A stretch of DNA of 48,947 nucleotides from Acephala macrosclerotiorum. Lineage: Eukaryota > Ascomycota > Leotiomycetes > Helotiales > Mollisiaceae. The notes beneath the pieces were generated by a model. That model was not told the origin of the DNA, made no database searches, and saw only the letters and a program-made list of their open reading frames with translations. The stretch covers positions 1 to 48,947 of the forward strand of contig MU119549.1 in assembly GCA_014904845.1 (NCBI GenBank). The letters run 5' to 3'. The position numbers and the translations under genes were made by a program. Below, piece after piece: positions 10,376 through 21,480 of the stretch (the first letter of the stretch is position 1; each line of letters opens with the position of its first letter).

Positions 10376-13300
10376 CATTGTAGAGATATATTTATTTTAA
10401 TGTTTAAAGTGATATAAATAATCAATGTCTTTACGTGACCATTGTACCAACTATTATTGTAATTTATTGTTTTTTATTTTTTATTAATTGTAGCGTTGAA
10501 TCGTCGTAAAAAACTTTATTAAACTCTGTAGCGCTAGTTTTAATTGCTTCGTAGAAGAGTTTATAGAGAGTTAAAAAAGGTTTACTTTTTTTGTGAGAAT
10601 TCGATTTTAAATAAAGTATTTTCAGTTCTTATTCTACAATTAAAAAGTGTTTTTAAATTTACTTAAAAAAATTTTCGTTTTATTTTAATTTATTTTTTTA
10701 CTATTATTATTTTAATTTTTAAAATTCGTAAATAGCGCTATAATTTTCTTTGTATTAAACTAGTTTTTATTTAAACTTATTATAGTTTCATAAATCGTAA
10801 ATCGATTATAAAATAATTATTTTATAAAAATATTTACGATTTAATCGTTTTTTAAAATTAATTTTATATTTAATTTATTTTTAGTAATTATATCGTTTTT
10901 TATATAAAAATATCGAATTTTAATATATTTAAATTTATTCGAAAACTTCGTATTTATATTAAAATCGATTGTAAAAATATTATTATAATATAAAATAAAA
11001 AGTTTTTTAAAAAATTTTTTAATAATTTTCGATTATAATTTCTTTAATTAAATTATTTTTTTTACGATTTTATTTGTTATTATAATTTTTACTTTTATCG
11101 AATTTTATATTATATTTCGTTATTTTTATATTATTTATAAAATTGTTTTATTTTTTAGTATTATTATTTATTTTAAAAACGATTTATAATCGTTTTCAAT
11201 TTTTTTACGTAAAATCGAAAAATATATTATAATTTTTAATCGACGTTTTTTTATAAATAATTTTTATTATTTTCGTTTTATTAAAATATTAAAAAAACTA
11301 TTTCGTAAAATGTAAATATTCGAAATACGTATTAAATATAAATTTAATAAATTAATTAATATAATAATTAATATTTAATTTCGTACAATTAATTAAATAA
11401 ATTATAATATTAATAATTTGTTTATAAAAATAAAAATCGTTTTTATTTAATTAGTTTTTTTTTATTTTTTTTTTATACAATTATATTTTACGAAAATAAT
11501 AAATTTATTTAATTCGAGTATTTAAAATCGAGTCGTAATAATAATTTATTTATATATATTTTTTAATAAATTATAAAAATATAATTTTCGCGATTTTTTT
11601 CGATTTAAAATTTTATAAAAATAATAATAAAATTAAAATTTTTACTTTTTTAATATTTTTTAATTTTAATTTTAATAATATTTGTATTTATTTTATTTTT
11701 AATTATTAATATATTATCGATAAATAAAAAAATTAAAATTAATTTTAAATATTATAAGTTTTAATTTTTCGAAATATTATTTAATTTTATCGAATTATAC
11801 TCGAAAAATTTATTTAAATTCGTAAAATATTTTTATTTTTAAATTTAAAATAAAATTTATAAAAAAATTTAAAAATTTTTATATAAATTTTTTTTTTAAA
11901 ATTTTTTTTTAAAAACGTTAAATTTATATTAATATAATTTATTTTTAAATTATATTTTATAATAAATACTAAAAATATTCGTAAAATTATATATTTTATA
12001 ATAAAAATAAACGTTTTAAAATAATTAATATTGTAAATTTATTCGAATTTTTTAATAATAATTTTAATTTTACGTCGAATTAATTTATTACAAATATTAA
12101 TTTTTTTTTTTAATATTTATTTATTTAAAATAATTTTTTTATTATTTAATAATCTTCTTATAATAATTTTATAAATATTTATTTTTTAAAGAATTTCGAA
12201 TTTAATAATAATTATTTTTTTTTAAAATTTTATTAACGATTAAAAACTCGAATAAAACGTTAAATATATTTAAAAAAAAAAAATTTCATTTAAATAAATA
12301 ACGTTTAAAACTTTTATTAATTGTTTTGTCGTTTAAAAAAAAAAAAATTTTATTATTTATTTCGCTATTTATTATTTTTCTCGTTTTAATAAAAAAATTA
12401 TAAATATTATTTTTAAATTTAATTAAAATTTTAAATATTAAAATTTAATTCGATTATTAATTATAAATTTTACAAGTATTTATTTTAATATTATTAATTA
12501 TTTTATTATTAAAAAAGCGATTAATTAAAACGTTAATAATAATATAATTATATATTATATTATTAGTAATAAATAAATTTACTATAATATATTTAAATTT
12601 TTAAAAAATAAAAAACTTTAAAAATTTATATTTATAGAATTTAATATTAATTAAAAAAATTTCTTTTAATATTTTATAATTTAATAGTTTATAAATACTA
12701 TTTCTAATAATATTTACGAAAATATATTTTTTTTAATTTTAAAAGTTTATTTATTTAATTAATTTTTAAGTTTTTTAATATTAATTTAATATTTAAAAAT
12801 AATCAAAGTTTTTTATAATATTAAAAAATCGAGTTTTTTTTTTAATATAAATTTTAAATAAAATATATATTTTTTAATTTTTTAATTTAAATTTCGAGAC
12901 TAATTATAAAAATGCGTTTATTTATATTTTATTTTTAATTTAAATTATATATTTTATAATATAATCTTAAAAAATTAATAAAAGTTTAATCTTATAAATT
13001 ATAAATTTAATAGTATTATTTATTATTTATATTACTTGTTTAATAATATTATTTAATAAGTATTTATATAATAAATAAAACTTATATTTAAAAGAATTAA
13101 ATAGTATTTTAAATTATTTTTAGAAATTTTTCTCGAATTTACTCGATTTATTATTATATTTAAAATAAGTAATATTTTTTCTTATATTTCTTTTAATAAT
13201 TTTATAAATTTTTCGAATATAAAATTAGATTTTTTTCGTATTTTTATTTTTTAAAAGTTTAATTTAAAAGCATTTTATTATATCGTTTGTAATTATAAAA

Positions 13301-15250
13301 AAAATATTAATTTTTTTTATAAGATTTAAATAATTTATTAAAAATATTATTATATAGTTTTTTTTTTCTAGTAATTTTATTATTTGTTATTTTTTAAAAG
13401 TTTTTTTTATTTTATTCGCTATATAAATTTTATATATTTTATATTTAATATATAATTTAAATCTCGATATTTTTATCGATATATTCGAAATAATATTCGT
13501 TGAATATATAATAATATTATTAATATTTTAATATTAATTTAATATAAAAAAATTATTTTTAAAATTTTTAAAAATTATAAATATTATTTTTTTATTTTTA
13601 TTATTTGTAATATTAATTACTCGTTTTTTTTTTAAATATAATCGCTATTTTATTTTTTATAAATTATAAAATAAAAATTAATTTTATTATTTTAAAATTT
13701 AATATATATTAAATTTTTTTAAATTTTAATTTTTTTTAAAAAATTATTCAAATTTAATTTTAATATTTAATCGCGTTTACAATAATACCGTTTATCGTAA
13801 TAATTTAATTTAGTATTTATTAGCGTTTTAAATATATAAAATTAAATTATATATTATTAAAATATTTCGAAGTACTAAAATTTAAAGCAAATAATAAAAT
13901 TTAAACTCGTTTAATTAATATTCGAAATAATAAAAATAATAAAAATAAAAATTATTTTTTATTAATATAAGTTTTTATTTATTAAAAATAATAAATAAAA
14001 CTTTTATATAAACGTTCAATATATTTTTCAATTTTATTTTTAAATAATAATCGAATAAATATTATTATTATTAGTAAAAATATTATAAATACAATAAAAT
14101 AAATAAAAAAAAAAAATTTTATTATAGTTTATTTATAATTATTATATTTATTCTAATAATAAATTTAATTATTATAGTTTTTATTTATTTAAAAAAAATT
14201 TATTTTTATTTTTTATTAATTTTTTTATTTTTTCGTTTTATTTTATATTTAATTTTATAATATTTATAATATATATATTAATTATATTAATTTAAATTAA
14301 ACTTATTATAATTAACGAGTTTTTTATTATTATTATTATTATTTTAACGATTTTTTAATTTTATAAAACGAAATACTAATAATTTAAATTTTTTATAATT
14401 ATTTTTCTTTTTTTTATAATATTTATTATTATTATTATTATTACGATTATCGTAATTAATTCTTCGTTTTTTATTTTTAATTTATTTATTACTACGAAAT
14501 TATTTACGATTACGTTATTATTTTTTTCTACGAGTATAATTCGCAATTATTATAATCTTTTTATTATTATAAATTTATAATATAATAATCGTTTTATCGA
14601 GTATACGTTCGATTTTTAATAAATAAAAAATATAATATTTCGTATTTTCGTAATTATTATTCTCGAAAATAATTATTATAATTCGATTTAAAATCTTATT
14701 ATTAGTAATTAGTCTTTCGATCATTACGAGTTAAAGTTTATAAGACTTGAAACGATTTGTAAATTTTTTAATTTCTTTAAAAGTCTCGAATTTTTTTTAT
14801 TTAAAATTCGTTCATTAAATAAATATTTAAATAAAATTAACGATTTTATTATATTTTTTAAATTCGTTTTAAATTTTTTTAATATTTTCAAAAAAAACTA
14901 ATAAAAAGATTTTATTTTATAGTTTATACTATTTAAAATAATTTAAATAGTTTTAATAGTTTTTTTTTCTTAAGTCGTAATTCGATTAATTAACGTAAAA
15001 AAAACCGATTTCGATTTTTTATTATTAATTAATTTAATAATATAAATACTAATAAAAGCGATTAAATAAAAGTTTTTAAATCGAGAATAATTATTCTTTA
15101 TAAAAATTTTAATTCTACTTTATTTATAAACGTAGTAAAATGCTATAAAAATAAGTATTATAGTATCGATTAAAGTTATTAAAATCGCTATAGCGAATAA
15201 AATTAATATTTTAAAGTAAAAAAATACGACGATTTTAATAAGCACCTTTC

Positions 15251-15262
15251 GAGCTTATAACT
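15251..15262 (-). promoter_or_regulatory. Primer binding site, half-tRNA-iMet type
   Basis: The minus strand reads AGTTATAAGCTC immediately after the 5' LTR. Complementarity to the initiator tRNA-Met anticodon arm is exact if the middle A was G before RIP. This is inferred from known copia-type priming; the tRNA itself is not in the window. Confidence 0.5.
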
Positions 15263-15398
15263 TGTCAATTTGAGTGATATATTCGATGGACTTAATGGTC
15301 TGGTTAATTAATTAAAGGTTGTAAGATCTAGCTAGGTGCGGGGACATTATATCCATTGCAGTGCTTACTCAGCACTAAAACCTCTCGAAAGTCTAACA
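15263..15398 (-). repeat. LTR (5' LTR in element orientation)
   Basis: 136 bp, TGTCAATTTG...GTCTAACA on the plus strand, 133 of 136 positions identical to the copy at 10223. On the minus strand it contains a TATAATG box that could be the element's promoter. Confidence 0.88.
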
Positions 15399-15403
15399 AC
15401 CAC
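15399..15403. repeat. 5-bp target-site duplication ACCAC, right copy
   Basis: Exact repeat of 10218-10222, immediately after the right LTR. Confidence 0.85.
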
Positions 15404-16530
15404 AAGCGACAGAGCCGCATTCCCTCCCATCACCTCCAACATCCACATTCAACCCCCATGATTACGTCTTTGCGCCCCCTTCTCAGTCTATATTACAGAC
15501 GGACCTATACTGCATATCCTTCATTCACCATCTCAAAGCCCTCGTCATCTCCCCACTTCGAGAGTCCTCGCGTCTGCGAAGCTCTCGGAGCCATCTCGCT
15601 CCGAAGCCTTCCAGCGGACGCCGTTCGATGTCGAGATATTCGTCTCATCAACGGCGCCTTTCAAGCTGACTTCACTTCAATCTTAGCGCCGGGCCTTTCC
15701 TTGCGCTACAGTACGGCAAGCGCAGAACACGAGTCTTTCTCTCCACGGCATCACATATATCTACTCTCACACTCCTTCCATATATTTACCATTGCGTCTT
15801 TCTCTCTGTAACGGTATACCCTCACCGCCCCCCCTACCCGATCTGTAAGTTCCAATGGCTAGAGCCTGCCTGCAAACCCCCCGAACTGACAACTACAGCC
15901 GTACAGCCTTGTCCTGCGAATCTACCTCTGCGAGTCTGCCTATACCTAACGTCAACTTTCTCCACGATTTACGCACGTCGCTGCCTCATCTTTGGTGGTG
16001 TTATTTATAAATTACTGTCCTATCGTCTGCGGCCCCATTCTACGAACAATTGGCAACACAGCGGTTGTCAGCTTCGCAGCCTTGTCGCATAATCTCCCCA
16101 TTAAGGAGCGATCGTCAATCAGAGACATACCATTCTAGAAACGCCTAGACCCCAGCCTATTGTTATATCTTTAAACTCGTATTTGGCGCCAACCAAAATT
16201 TTAATTGAGCTTCTACTGACTTTCCTAGCTTTCGATCATATCCCTGCGGACAAGTTGCCACCCGTGTCCTCACGATTATCACAAACGGTCTGTCAACCTG
16301 CATCTGCTAGAGAGACATATCGCGACACTCTGCACCCGTCACTCGAGCTGTTCCGGACTCGCCCATGAAGCGCCGATAACATTCCCGACCGAGTGACGAG
16401 GCTGTCCCTGAAGAGGGTTGGGTGTCTCACGTTGCCTGTAAGTGCAACTCTACTGAATGCAACGTTTAAACCGGCGCTGATGATATCAACAGGTGTCTGA
16501 CGAGCGGATATGGACTGAGATCTTGCCAAC
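15404..16530 (+). other. GC-normal DNA between the LTR element and the caspase-like gene; 5' leader candidate
   Basis: Contains a plus-strand frame from ATG 15458 to 15811 (118 codons, Ser/Pro-rich, unrecognised), which may belong to the locus split by the retrotransposon or be chance. Further right, CT-rich DNA and a possible leader intron (GTAAGT near 16438 to ATCAACAG near 16492) precede the caspase-like start codon. No TATA box is clear. The promoter of the caspase/RdRP gene should lie here, so the retrotransposon sits about 1.1 kb upstream of that gene. Confidence 0.4.
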
Positions 16531-18501
16531 ATGGCTACCACGGGAACGACGTCCCCGTCCATCCTCAGCAGCGACGAAGAGCGAAATTCTTCCAGCAGTA
16601 GCCCCAATACAATACTTACCGATGATAGTTCTACGACTATACCGCCTACTCCTGACGATATCAGTCGATGGCAATGCCATATAGACCTCGAAACATTCGG
16701 GCGGGGTCTGCACGCGGCAGCGAAAGCCGTCTTTCCGAATACGTCGAGAACCAGGTACAAAAAGGTTTCAGTCTTACTGTTGTGCTGGGAGGACGAGGAT
16801 CCAAAGTTACCAGTATCCATTGAAATCGAAAAGTTGAACGACGTCTTCGAAAACAATTACGGCTTCGACACTGAGGTTTGGAGAATTCCAGGACAGAACT
16901 CTCACGCAAAGCTAAATCAAAAGATTCTGAATCTCATTGACACGGACGATGATCCTAAGGACCATCTATTTATAGTGTACTATGGAGGACATGCAAGGCT
17001 GACACATGATCGCCTCCTATCTTGGACAAGGTTTGTTAAACAAGTCTTCGCTTTCTCAAGATCGACAAGGCTAATGGACCGCTACAGCTGGAGAGTAAAC
17101 CACGACAAAAAATATCCAACAGTGCAATGGAGTGGTATCCAGAATGTGTTGGAGCAAGCAGAAAGTGACGTTCTCATATTTCTGGATTGCTGTCACTCTG
17201 CAACAGCTACAACGAGTGAAGGCAACGGAGTCACCGAGATGATTTCAGCATGTGCTTACAATGTCATCGCAAATGGAGTTGGATATTACTCTTTTACGAA
17301 CGAGCTCACCATAGAGCTTCGAGATCTTGCAAACAGACCTTCGTTTCCCGTGGCAGATCTTTTTCGGAACATTTTCGGTGGGATCCAAGCCCGCAGGCCA
17401 GAAGACGGGAAGGAACGGCACCCTGCACCAGTCCGTTTCTCGCTCACTCAAGACAACCCTCAGTTTCCGCGTAGTATACAACTTTCGGTTCGCCCGGGGC
17501 ACATCGACAAAACTAAAGTTCTCAATGGAGACTCTTGCATCTGCATTCAATCTGGTGAACCAAATTCCGGGCACTCTTTTGAAAACAGCCGAGAACCGAC
17601 TTTGTCAGCCCAGGCGCCACGAATACTTTTAGCTCTCCGTCTAAGAGATGATTGCCGGAGTGGAGAGCTGTCCATGGATCGATTCAAGGACTGGCTTAAA
17701 GACATGCCAGCTGTCGCGGAAGAGGTGAAAATTGAAGCCGGCTATGGAAGCTTCTCTTCGATCCTCATTATTTCAATCCCTATAAGCCTATCTCTCTACA
17801 TTCCCCAGGATCCGGCAATTATCAAAATTGGGCCTGTCACGTCTCAAAATCTTCTAAATGAATTCAGATCAATCCAGAGACAAGCTCAAAGGGGGTGGAA
17901 GTCTGTCTCGCTTCCACCAATTCAAAATATCATGGGCTCAATATTGCAACCAGCTCTCCCCGCGTTTTCGCAGCTTTCGCAAGGCCGGGGCATCAGGAGA
18001 AACTGGTACTTGTTGTTCGTAAGTGATTTCGAACCCGCATTTCTCACTGCCAGGCTAATTAGCAACCATTAGAGTGAACTGTGTTCTGTTCGGTACCAGT
18101 GTATCTTGCTCGCCGGGGCCGTCCGACCAATTTTCAAGATCGCCGTGGACCTAACCTCGGAATGTAGGATCATAAAGATCACCGTAGTAACAGTATCGCT
18201 ATTGTTAGTGATCGCCGTCATTCTGGAGTTGAAACACCACTACACTTCCAAGATCTATCGCCTACTTGCGGAAATAGCAGGTTTCTGGATGAGGCGGACT
18301 CGAAGACTACTCTCACCACTGGATGATTACATCACTAGCAACAAGGTTCCTATACTCGGGGCTCCTTCTAGTCCCGACAGTGCCCTTGATCCTGATGATG
18401 ATTCCGGCAACGCGGACAGCCATGGAAAGAAGCTGCGAAGTAGCCTCGTAGGAGTCTTCCGTGAGATAACCCGCAGCCAATCTTTGCCGATTCAGTTCTA
18501 G
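16531..18501 (+). CDS. Caspase-like (peptidase C14 type) protein with C-terminal membrane segment; probable 5' part of a caspase-RdRP fusion
   Basis: The start ATG lies in a CAACATGG context. Exons are 16531-17030, 17088-18018 and 18073 onward. The first intron (GTTTGT...CTACAG, 57 bp) keeps the frame, so it is invisible to ORF calling. The second (GTAAGT...CCATTAG, 54 bp) is phase 0. After a Ser-rich leader (residues 1-45) comes a caspase fold. The catalytic His is H154 in Y-Y-G-G-H-A and the catalytic Cys is in D-C-C-H-S (C221 unspliced, C202 spliced). A later conserved fungal region contains R-I-L-L-A-L-R-L and G-E-L-S-M-D-R-F. Exon 3 encodes a transmembrane helix (spliced residues about 510-530). 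Read through, the frame stops at 18499-18501. A third intron (18461-18523) would bypass that stop and join the RdRP frame. Substrate and cleavage specificity (Arg/Lys as in metacaspases, or Asp) cannot be read from sequence. Confidence 0.8.
17031..17087 (+). other. Intron 1 of the caspase-like gene
   Basis: GTTTGT donor, GGCTAATG branch region and CTACAG acceptor, 57 bp (divisible by three). Removing it deletes 19 residues that interrupt the stretch between the catalytic His and Cys motifs. Splicing is inferred from sites and length. Confidence 0.65.
18019..18072 (+). other. Intron 2 of the caspase-like gene
   Basis: GTAAGT donor, GCTAATTAG branch region, CCATTAG acceptor, 54 bp, phase 0. 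Without splicing the protein ends at 18072. With splicing the frame continues through a membrane helix. Confidence 0.75.
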
Positions 18502-18523
18502 CTTGACTGACTGCTCAAAATAG
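18461..18523 (+). other. Candidate intron 3 joining caspase-like and RdRP frames
   Basis: GTGAGA donor at 18461, perfect ACTGAC branch site at 18506-18511, AAATAG acceptor ending at 18523, 63 bp. The donor interrupts a codon after its first base in the caspase/TM frame, and the acceptor resumes after the first base in the RdRP frame, so the phases match exactly. The intron removes the TAG stop at 18499-18501 and the in-frame TGA (18508-18510) upstream of the RdRP. Confidence 0.65.
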
Positions 18524-18555
18524 CGCAATTACCCGCCTCACTAAATTCAGTGCCT

Positions 18556-21480
18556 ATGCCCGTGCTTTACGAGGTTATGAGAGTATTTCTTCACACGGGC
18601 GTGTCGATGTCCGAGCTCATATTCCCAGCGTCGCTTGATTTCAAAGATTATAATCGTCTTTGGCAGTTTTTGAAAGCTCACCCAGCTCTCCAAGGGAAGG
18701 TATTCCCCACAAGGTGTGGGAAGGATGTGTGGGCGGCTTCATTGGATGGTTTTCTCTGCCGCTCTAGAGGAGTTGTCCTATCTGGATCACTGAGCTTCAG
18801 TACCGACGACAGCTCGCTATTTCAATTCAGGCTGGAACCGATGCAGCTTGATCGTCAGCATCGCCTTGGAAGGCGACTGGGCAATGATCGTTTCCTAGAA
18901 ATTGATATGCCTCAATTGAAGGGTGGACGTATTCCAAGTGTCATGAAGAAGCTGGGAGAAGAGTGTCGTGCTATGGTTATCGAATGGCTAGTCGACAGTA
19001 ATCACTCTCTTTTCGGTAGGATCTGGAAGCCATTTTTCGTTAAACCCAAGAAGCATCGAAAACCAAAGGGCGACCTCCCGGACGACGGAGGCCCAGGATA
19101 CCTGGTTTATTTCTTTGCCGTCGATGGCCCTGGATTTGCTGACTTTTCCGATCATATCCCTCCGCTTGAAGCCAAGGATTTTAAATTTGATATTCCCAGG
19201 CTTCTTAATCTAATTAGACCGACCGGGGAGAATACCACGGAAAGCTTCCTGAAGCTTTTCGCTCGGACTCCTTTAGGTAATTACCCATGGACGATTTTTA
19301 AGCATATAATTAACAGATTTCTAGCGCTATCAAGAAACACAGCGACTGTTTTGCTCGAACAATCCCAAATTCACGAGAAGGAAGACTTAACCTTTGGTCC
19401 CACAAACGAGGTAATGACAAACGGGGCAGGCCGTATCTCATTGGCACTTGCTCTCAAAGTTTCTGCTCATCTCAACCTCAGTTACCTTCCGAGTGGCTAT
19501 CAAGGCCGCATTGGATCCGCGAAGGGCTTTTGGATGGTCAACTTTGACGACAGGAGTGGGGAAGAATGGATTGAGACTTACAAGTCTCAACGAAAATGGA
19601 AACAAAGCACGAAGAAAAATGGGGAGTCAGACGACCCGAGCCATAGAACTTTCGAGGTCTTGGCATTCTCTAGTCGCTTGAAATCTGCCGATCTCAATAC
19701 TCAGCTCTTACCTATCCTCATGAACAGGGCCGTCGACAAGCGACAGATGAAAGACAGCATATCAAAACTACTAGAGCAAAGTCTTGCTGAGGAGCTGAAA
19801 TCTCTTAAATCCGCGATGGACAGTCCGAAATTGTTGCGCAAATGGATTCACGAAAACATATCAGGTACAAGTGAAAGACTCAATCTCGGTGCAGTACCTT
19901 ATCGAGCTGGTCTGCCAACCTCAATTGGCGAGACGCTAAATGTAATGCTCGACGTTGGTTTCGAACCAAACAGTTTGCTCTTTATGAAAGATATGGCTCG
20001 CACGGTCTTTCGATCTAAGTGCGACGAGCTAAAAACAAGGCTCAATATTACCGTCGGCAAATCTGCGTATGCTTTCATGGTTCCGGATTTCTTGGGCGTT
20101 TTGGAGCCAAATGAGGTTTATATCGACTTCTCCAACTTTACTGACGATGTTTCGGGGTTCCTCGGGGCGTTGTTGAAAAACGGTGACAGTATTCTGTTGG
20201 CACGTATGCCCGCACACCTTCCTAGTGATATTCAGAAAGTCAAGTTCGTGGCCAAAGCTGAATATATAGGCCTCAAAGATGTCATCGTGTGTCCGATAAA
20301 AGGCAACCCATCTCTTGCTTCGAAATTACCGGGTGGCGATTACGACGGAGATCTTGCATGGATTACCTGGGAGTCGAGCATAGTTGAAAATTTCACAAAT
20401 GCCAGTGTGCCGCTACCACGAGATTTCGTGAAGGAAGGGTACATCCATAAAGATACAAGAACATATGGGAAGCTCGTTGAAGGTCAAGCGAATCCTGAGT
20501 CTGTGTTCTTGAAGGAATCTTTCTCCTTTGCGATGCGACCGACTTTGTTAGGCATTTGTACCAACTGGAAGGAAAGGCTCTGCGAGACCGTTGTTCGGCT
20601 TGACAGTCCGGAAGCCGTTGATTTGAGTACTTTGTTGAGCAATCTTGTCGACCAAGCCAAATCTGGGTTCACCTTTGAGAAAGAGGATTGGACTCGATTT
20701 ACTACGGAAGTAATCAAGAAGAAGCCGAAGCCGCCAGGCTATAGACGCGATGACCTGGAAGGATCCATCAAAGACCACTTGATAAGACTAGCTGAAAGGT
20801 TGGCTGAGGCATCGAAAACAGACCTTCATGAGAGTATCGATGACCCTCCATCGTGGGACGAGGATCTTGTGCTCTTTTACAGCTGGGTGCAAGACAAAAC
20901 TCTACGAAACCTCGAATACAAGACGATTCTGGGTCAGCTAGACGAAGAGCTAGAGACTTTGAAAGCTCGATGGTCTGCCTACTGGCAAGCGAAACCAAAG
21001 ACAGATCCGAACGATGAAACAAGAGAGGAGTTTTACTCCATCCTCGATGAATGCTTCGAGAAGTACTCGGCGATCCGACCACGCATCGACATGCCATTGG
21101 CGCAACTCTTGCTCTCCAATTGTCTGCCAAATTCGGAACTCTCGCATTGGTCAATGCTCAAAGCTTCAGCTCTTTTCGCCTCCTATGGCCCGAAGAACGG
21201 CACGAAGAGCGTGGCAAGGTTTGCGTGGCTAATGGCTGGAAAGCAACTTATAATGCTAAAAGCGTATTTCCGCAGTGAAGGAGGATTCCCGAACACGATT
21301 GTCCCTGAAATGTATGCGATATTGAGGCCGGACGCAACCTTTCTGAGATTGAGGGGTGAGAATGGGGAAGATCTTGTTGAGGAAGAGATTGGGATTCAGC
21401 GTGAGGAGGTGCTCTTTGGTAATCGTCGACAATCTTACTCATCAACTAGATATCTAGCTGATCAATACCCTGATGGATGA
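18556..21480 (+). CDS. Cellular RNA-dependent RNA polymerase (QDE-1/SAD-1 superfamily, RdRP PF05183 type)
   Basis: One exon, open from 18511 to the TGA at 21478-21480. It is the eukaryotic RNA-silencing polymerase that makes dsRNA from aberrant or single-stranded RNA for Dicer. The catalytic metal-binding loop G-G-D-Y-D-G-D lies at 20332-20352, the hallmark of the two-barrel RdRPs; other conserved blocks are the L-S-G-S-L segment near 18780 and the G-R-I-S region near 19430. The first residues (P-M-P-V-L-Y-E-V-M-R-V-F) match a segment that in plant and fungal RdRPs lies well inside the protein. A start at ATG 18556 would therefore leave no N-terminal region. That argues the true N-terminus is the upstream caspase/TM exons joined through intron 18461-18523 (fused length about 1591 residues, catalytic loop near residue 1212). 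If unfused, this is a 974-residue, N-terminally short RdRP. The frame is intact, with no RIP-type stops. Confidence 0.88.
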   Translation: MPVLYEVMRVFLHTGVSMSELIFPASLDFKDYNRLWQFLKAHPALQGKVFPTRCGKDVWAASLDGFLCRSRGVVLSGSLSFSTDDSSLFQFRLEPMQLDRQHRLGRRLGNDRFLEIDMPQLKGGRIPSVMKKLGEECRAMVIEWLVDSNHSLFGRIWKPFFVKPKKHRKPKGDLPDDGGPGYLVYFFAVDGPGFADFSDHIPPLEAKDFKFDIPRLLNLIRPTGENTTESFLKLFARTPLGNYPWTIFKHIINRFLALSRNTATVLLEQSQIHEKEDLTFGPTNEVMTNGAGRISLALALKVSAHLNLSYLPSGYQGRIGSAKGFWMVNFDDRSGEEWIETYKSQRKWKQSTKKNGESDDPSHRTFEVLAFSSRLKSADLNTQLLPILMNRAVDKRQMKDSISKLLEQSLAEELKSLKSAMDSPKLLRKWIHENISGTSERLNLGAVPYRAGLPTSIGETLNVMLDVGFEPNSLLFMKDMARTVFRSKCDELKTRLNITVGKSAYAFMVPDFLGVLEPNEVYIDFSNFTDDVSGFLGALLKNGDSILLARMPAHLPSDIQKVKFVAKAEYIGLKDVIVCPIKGNPSLASKLPGGDYDGDLAWITWESSIVENFTNASVPLPRDFVKEGYIHKDTRTYGKLVEGQANPESVFLKESFSFAMRPTLLGICTNWKERLCETVVRLDSPEAVDLSTLLSNLVDQAKSGFTFEKEDWTRFTTEVIKKKPKPPGYRRDDLEGSIKDHLIRLAERLAEASKTDLHESIDDPPSWDEDLVLFYSWVQDKTLRNLEYKTILGQLDEELETLKARWSAYWQAKPKTDPNDETREEFYSILDECFEKYSAIRPRIDMPLAQLLLSNCLPNSELSHWSMLKASALFASYGPKNGTKSVARFAWLMAGKQLIMLKAYFRSEGGFPNTIVPEMYAILRPDATFLRLRGENGEDLVEEEIGIQREEVLFGNRRQSYSSTRYLADQYPDG

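Larger units (their letters stand above)
10223..15398 (-). mobile_element. LTR retrotransposon (Copia-like), RIP-inactivated
   Basis: A 5176-bp element bounded by two 136-bp direct repeats and a perfect ACCAC target duplication. On the minus strand the LTR reads TGTTAGAC...TTGACA, the TG...CA form. Directly after the LTR copy at 15263-15398 comes AGTTATAAGCTC (minus strand), one G-to-A away from a sequence complementary to the initiator tRNA-Met anticodon arm, the half-tRNA primer type typical of Ty1/copia elements. Next to the other LTR lies a GCAGGGGGCG polypurine tract. Orientation is therefore minus. The interior (10359-15262) is AT-rich with stops in every frame. It keeps more CT/AG dinucleotides than the older blocks, suggesting less advanced RIP. 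No gag or pol frame is readable; the Copia assignment rests on the primer site and LTR ends. Confidence 0.85.

Noticed and set aside
16293..16909. Several minus-strand frames (up to 187 codons) opposite the caspase-like gene
   Set aside because: They are antisense to a well-supported exon and lack motifs; shadows.
18556..18558. ATG 18556 as the true N-terminus of the RdRP
   Set aside because: The first residues match an internal segment of known RdRPs and the frame is open further upstream to an acceptor site. Kept only as the fallback start for the CDS coordinates.
20768..21154. 128-codon minus-strand frame inside the RdRP
   Set aside because: Antisense shadow of the intact RdRP exon.
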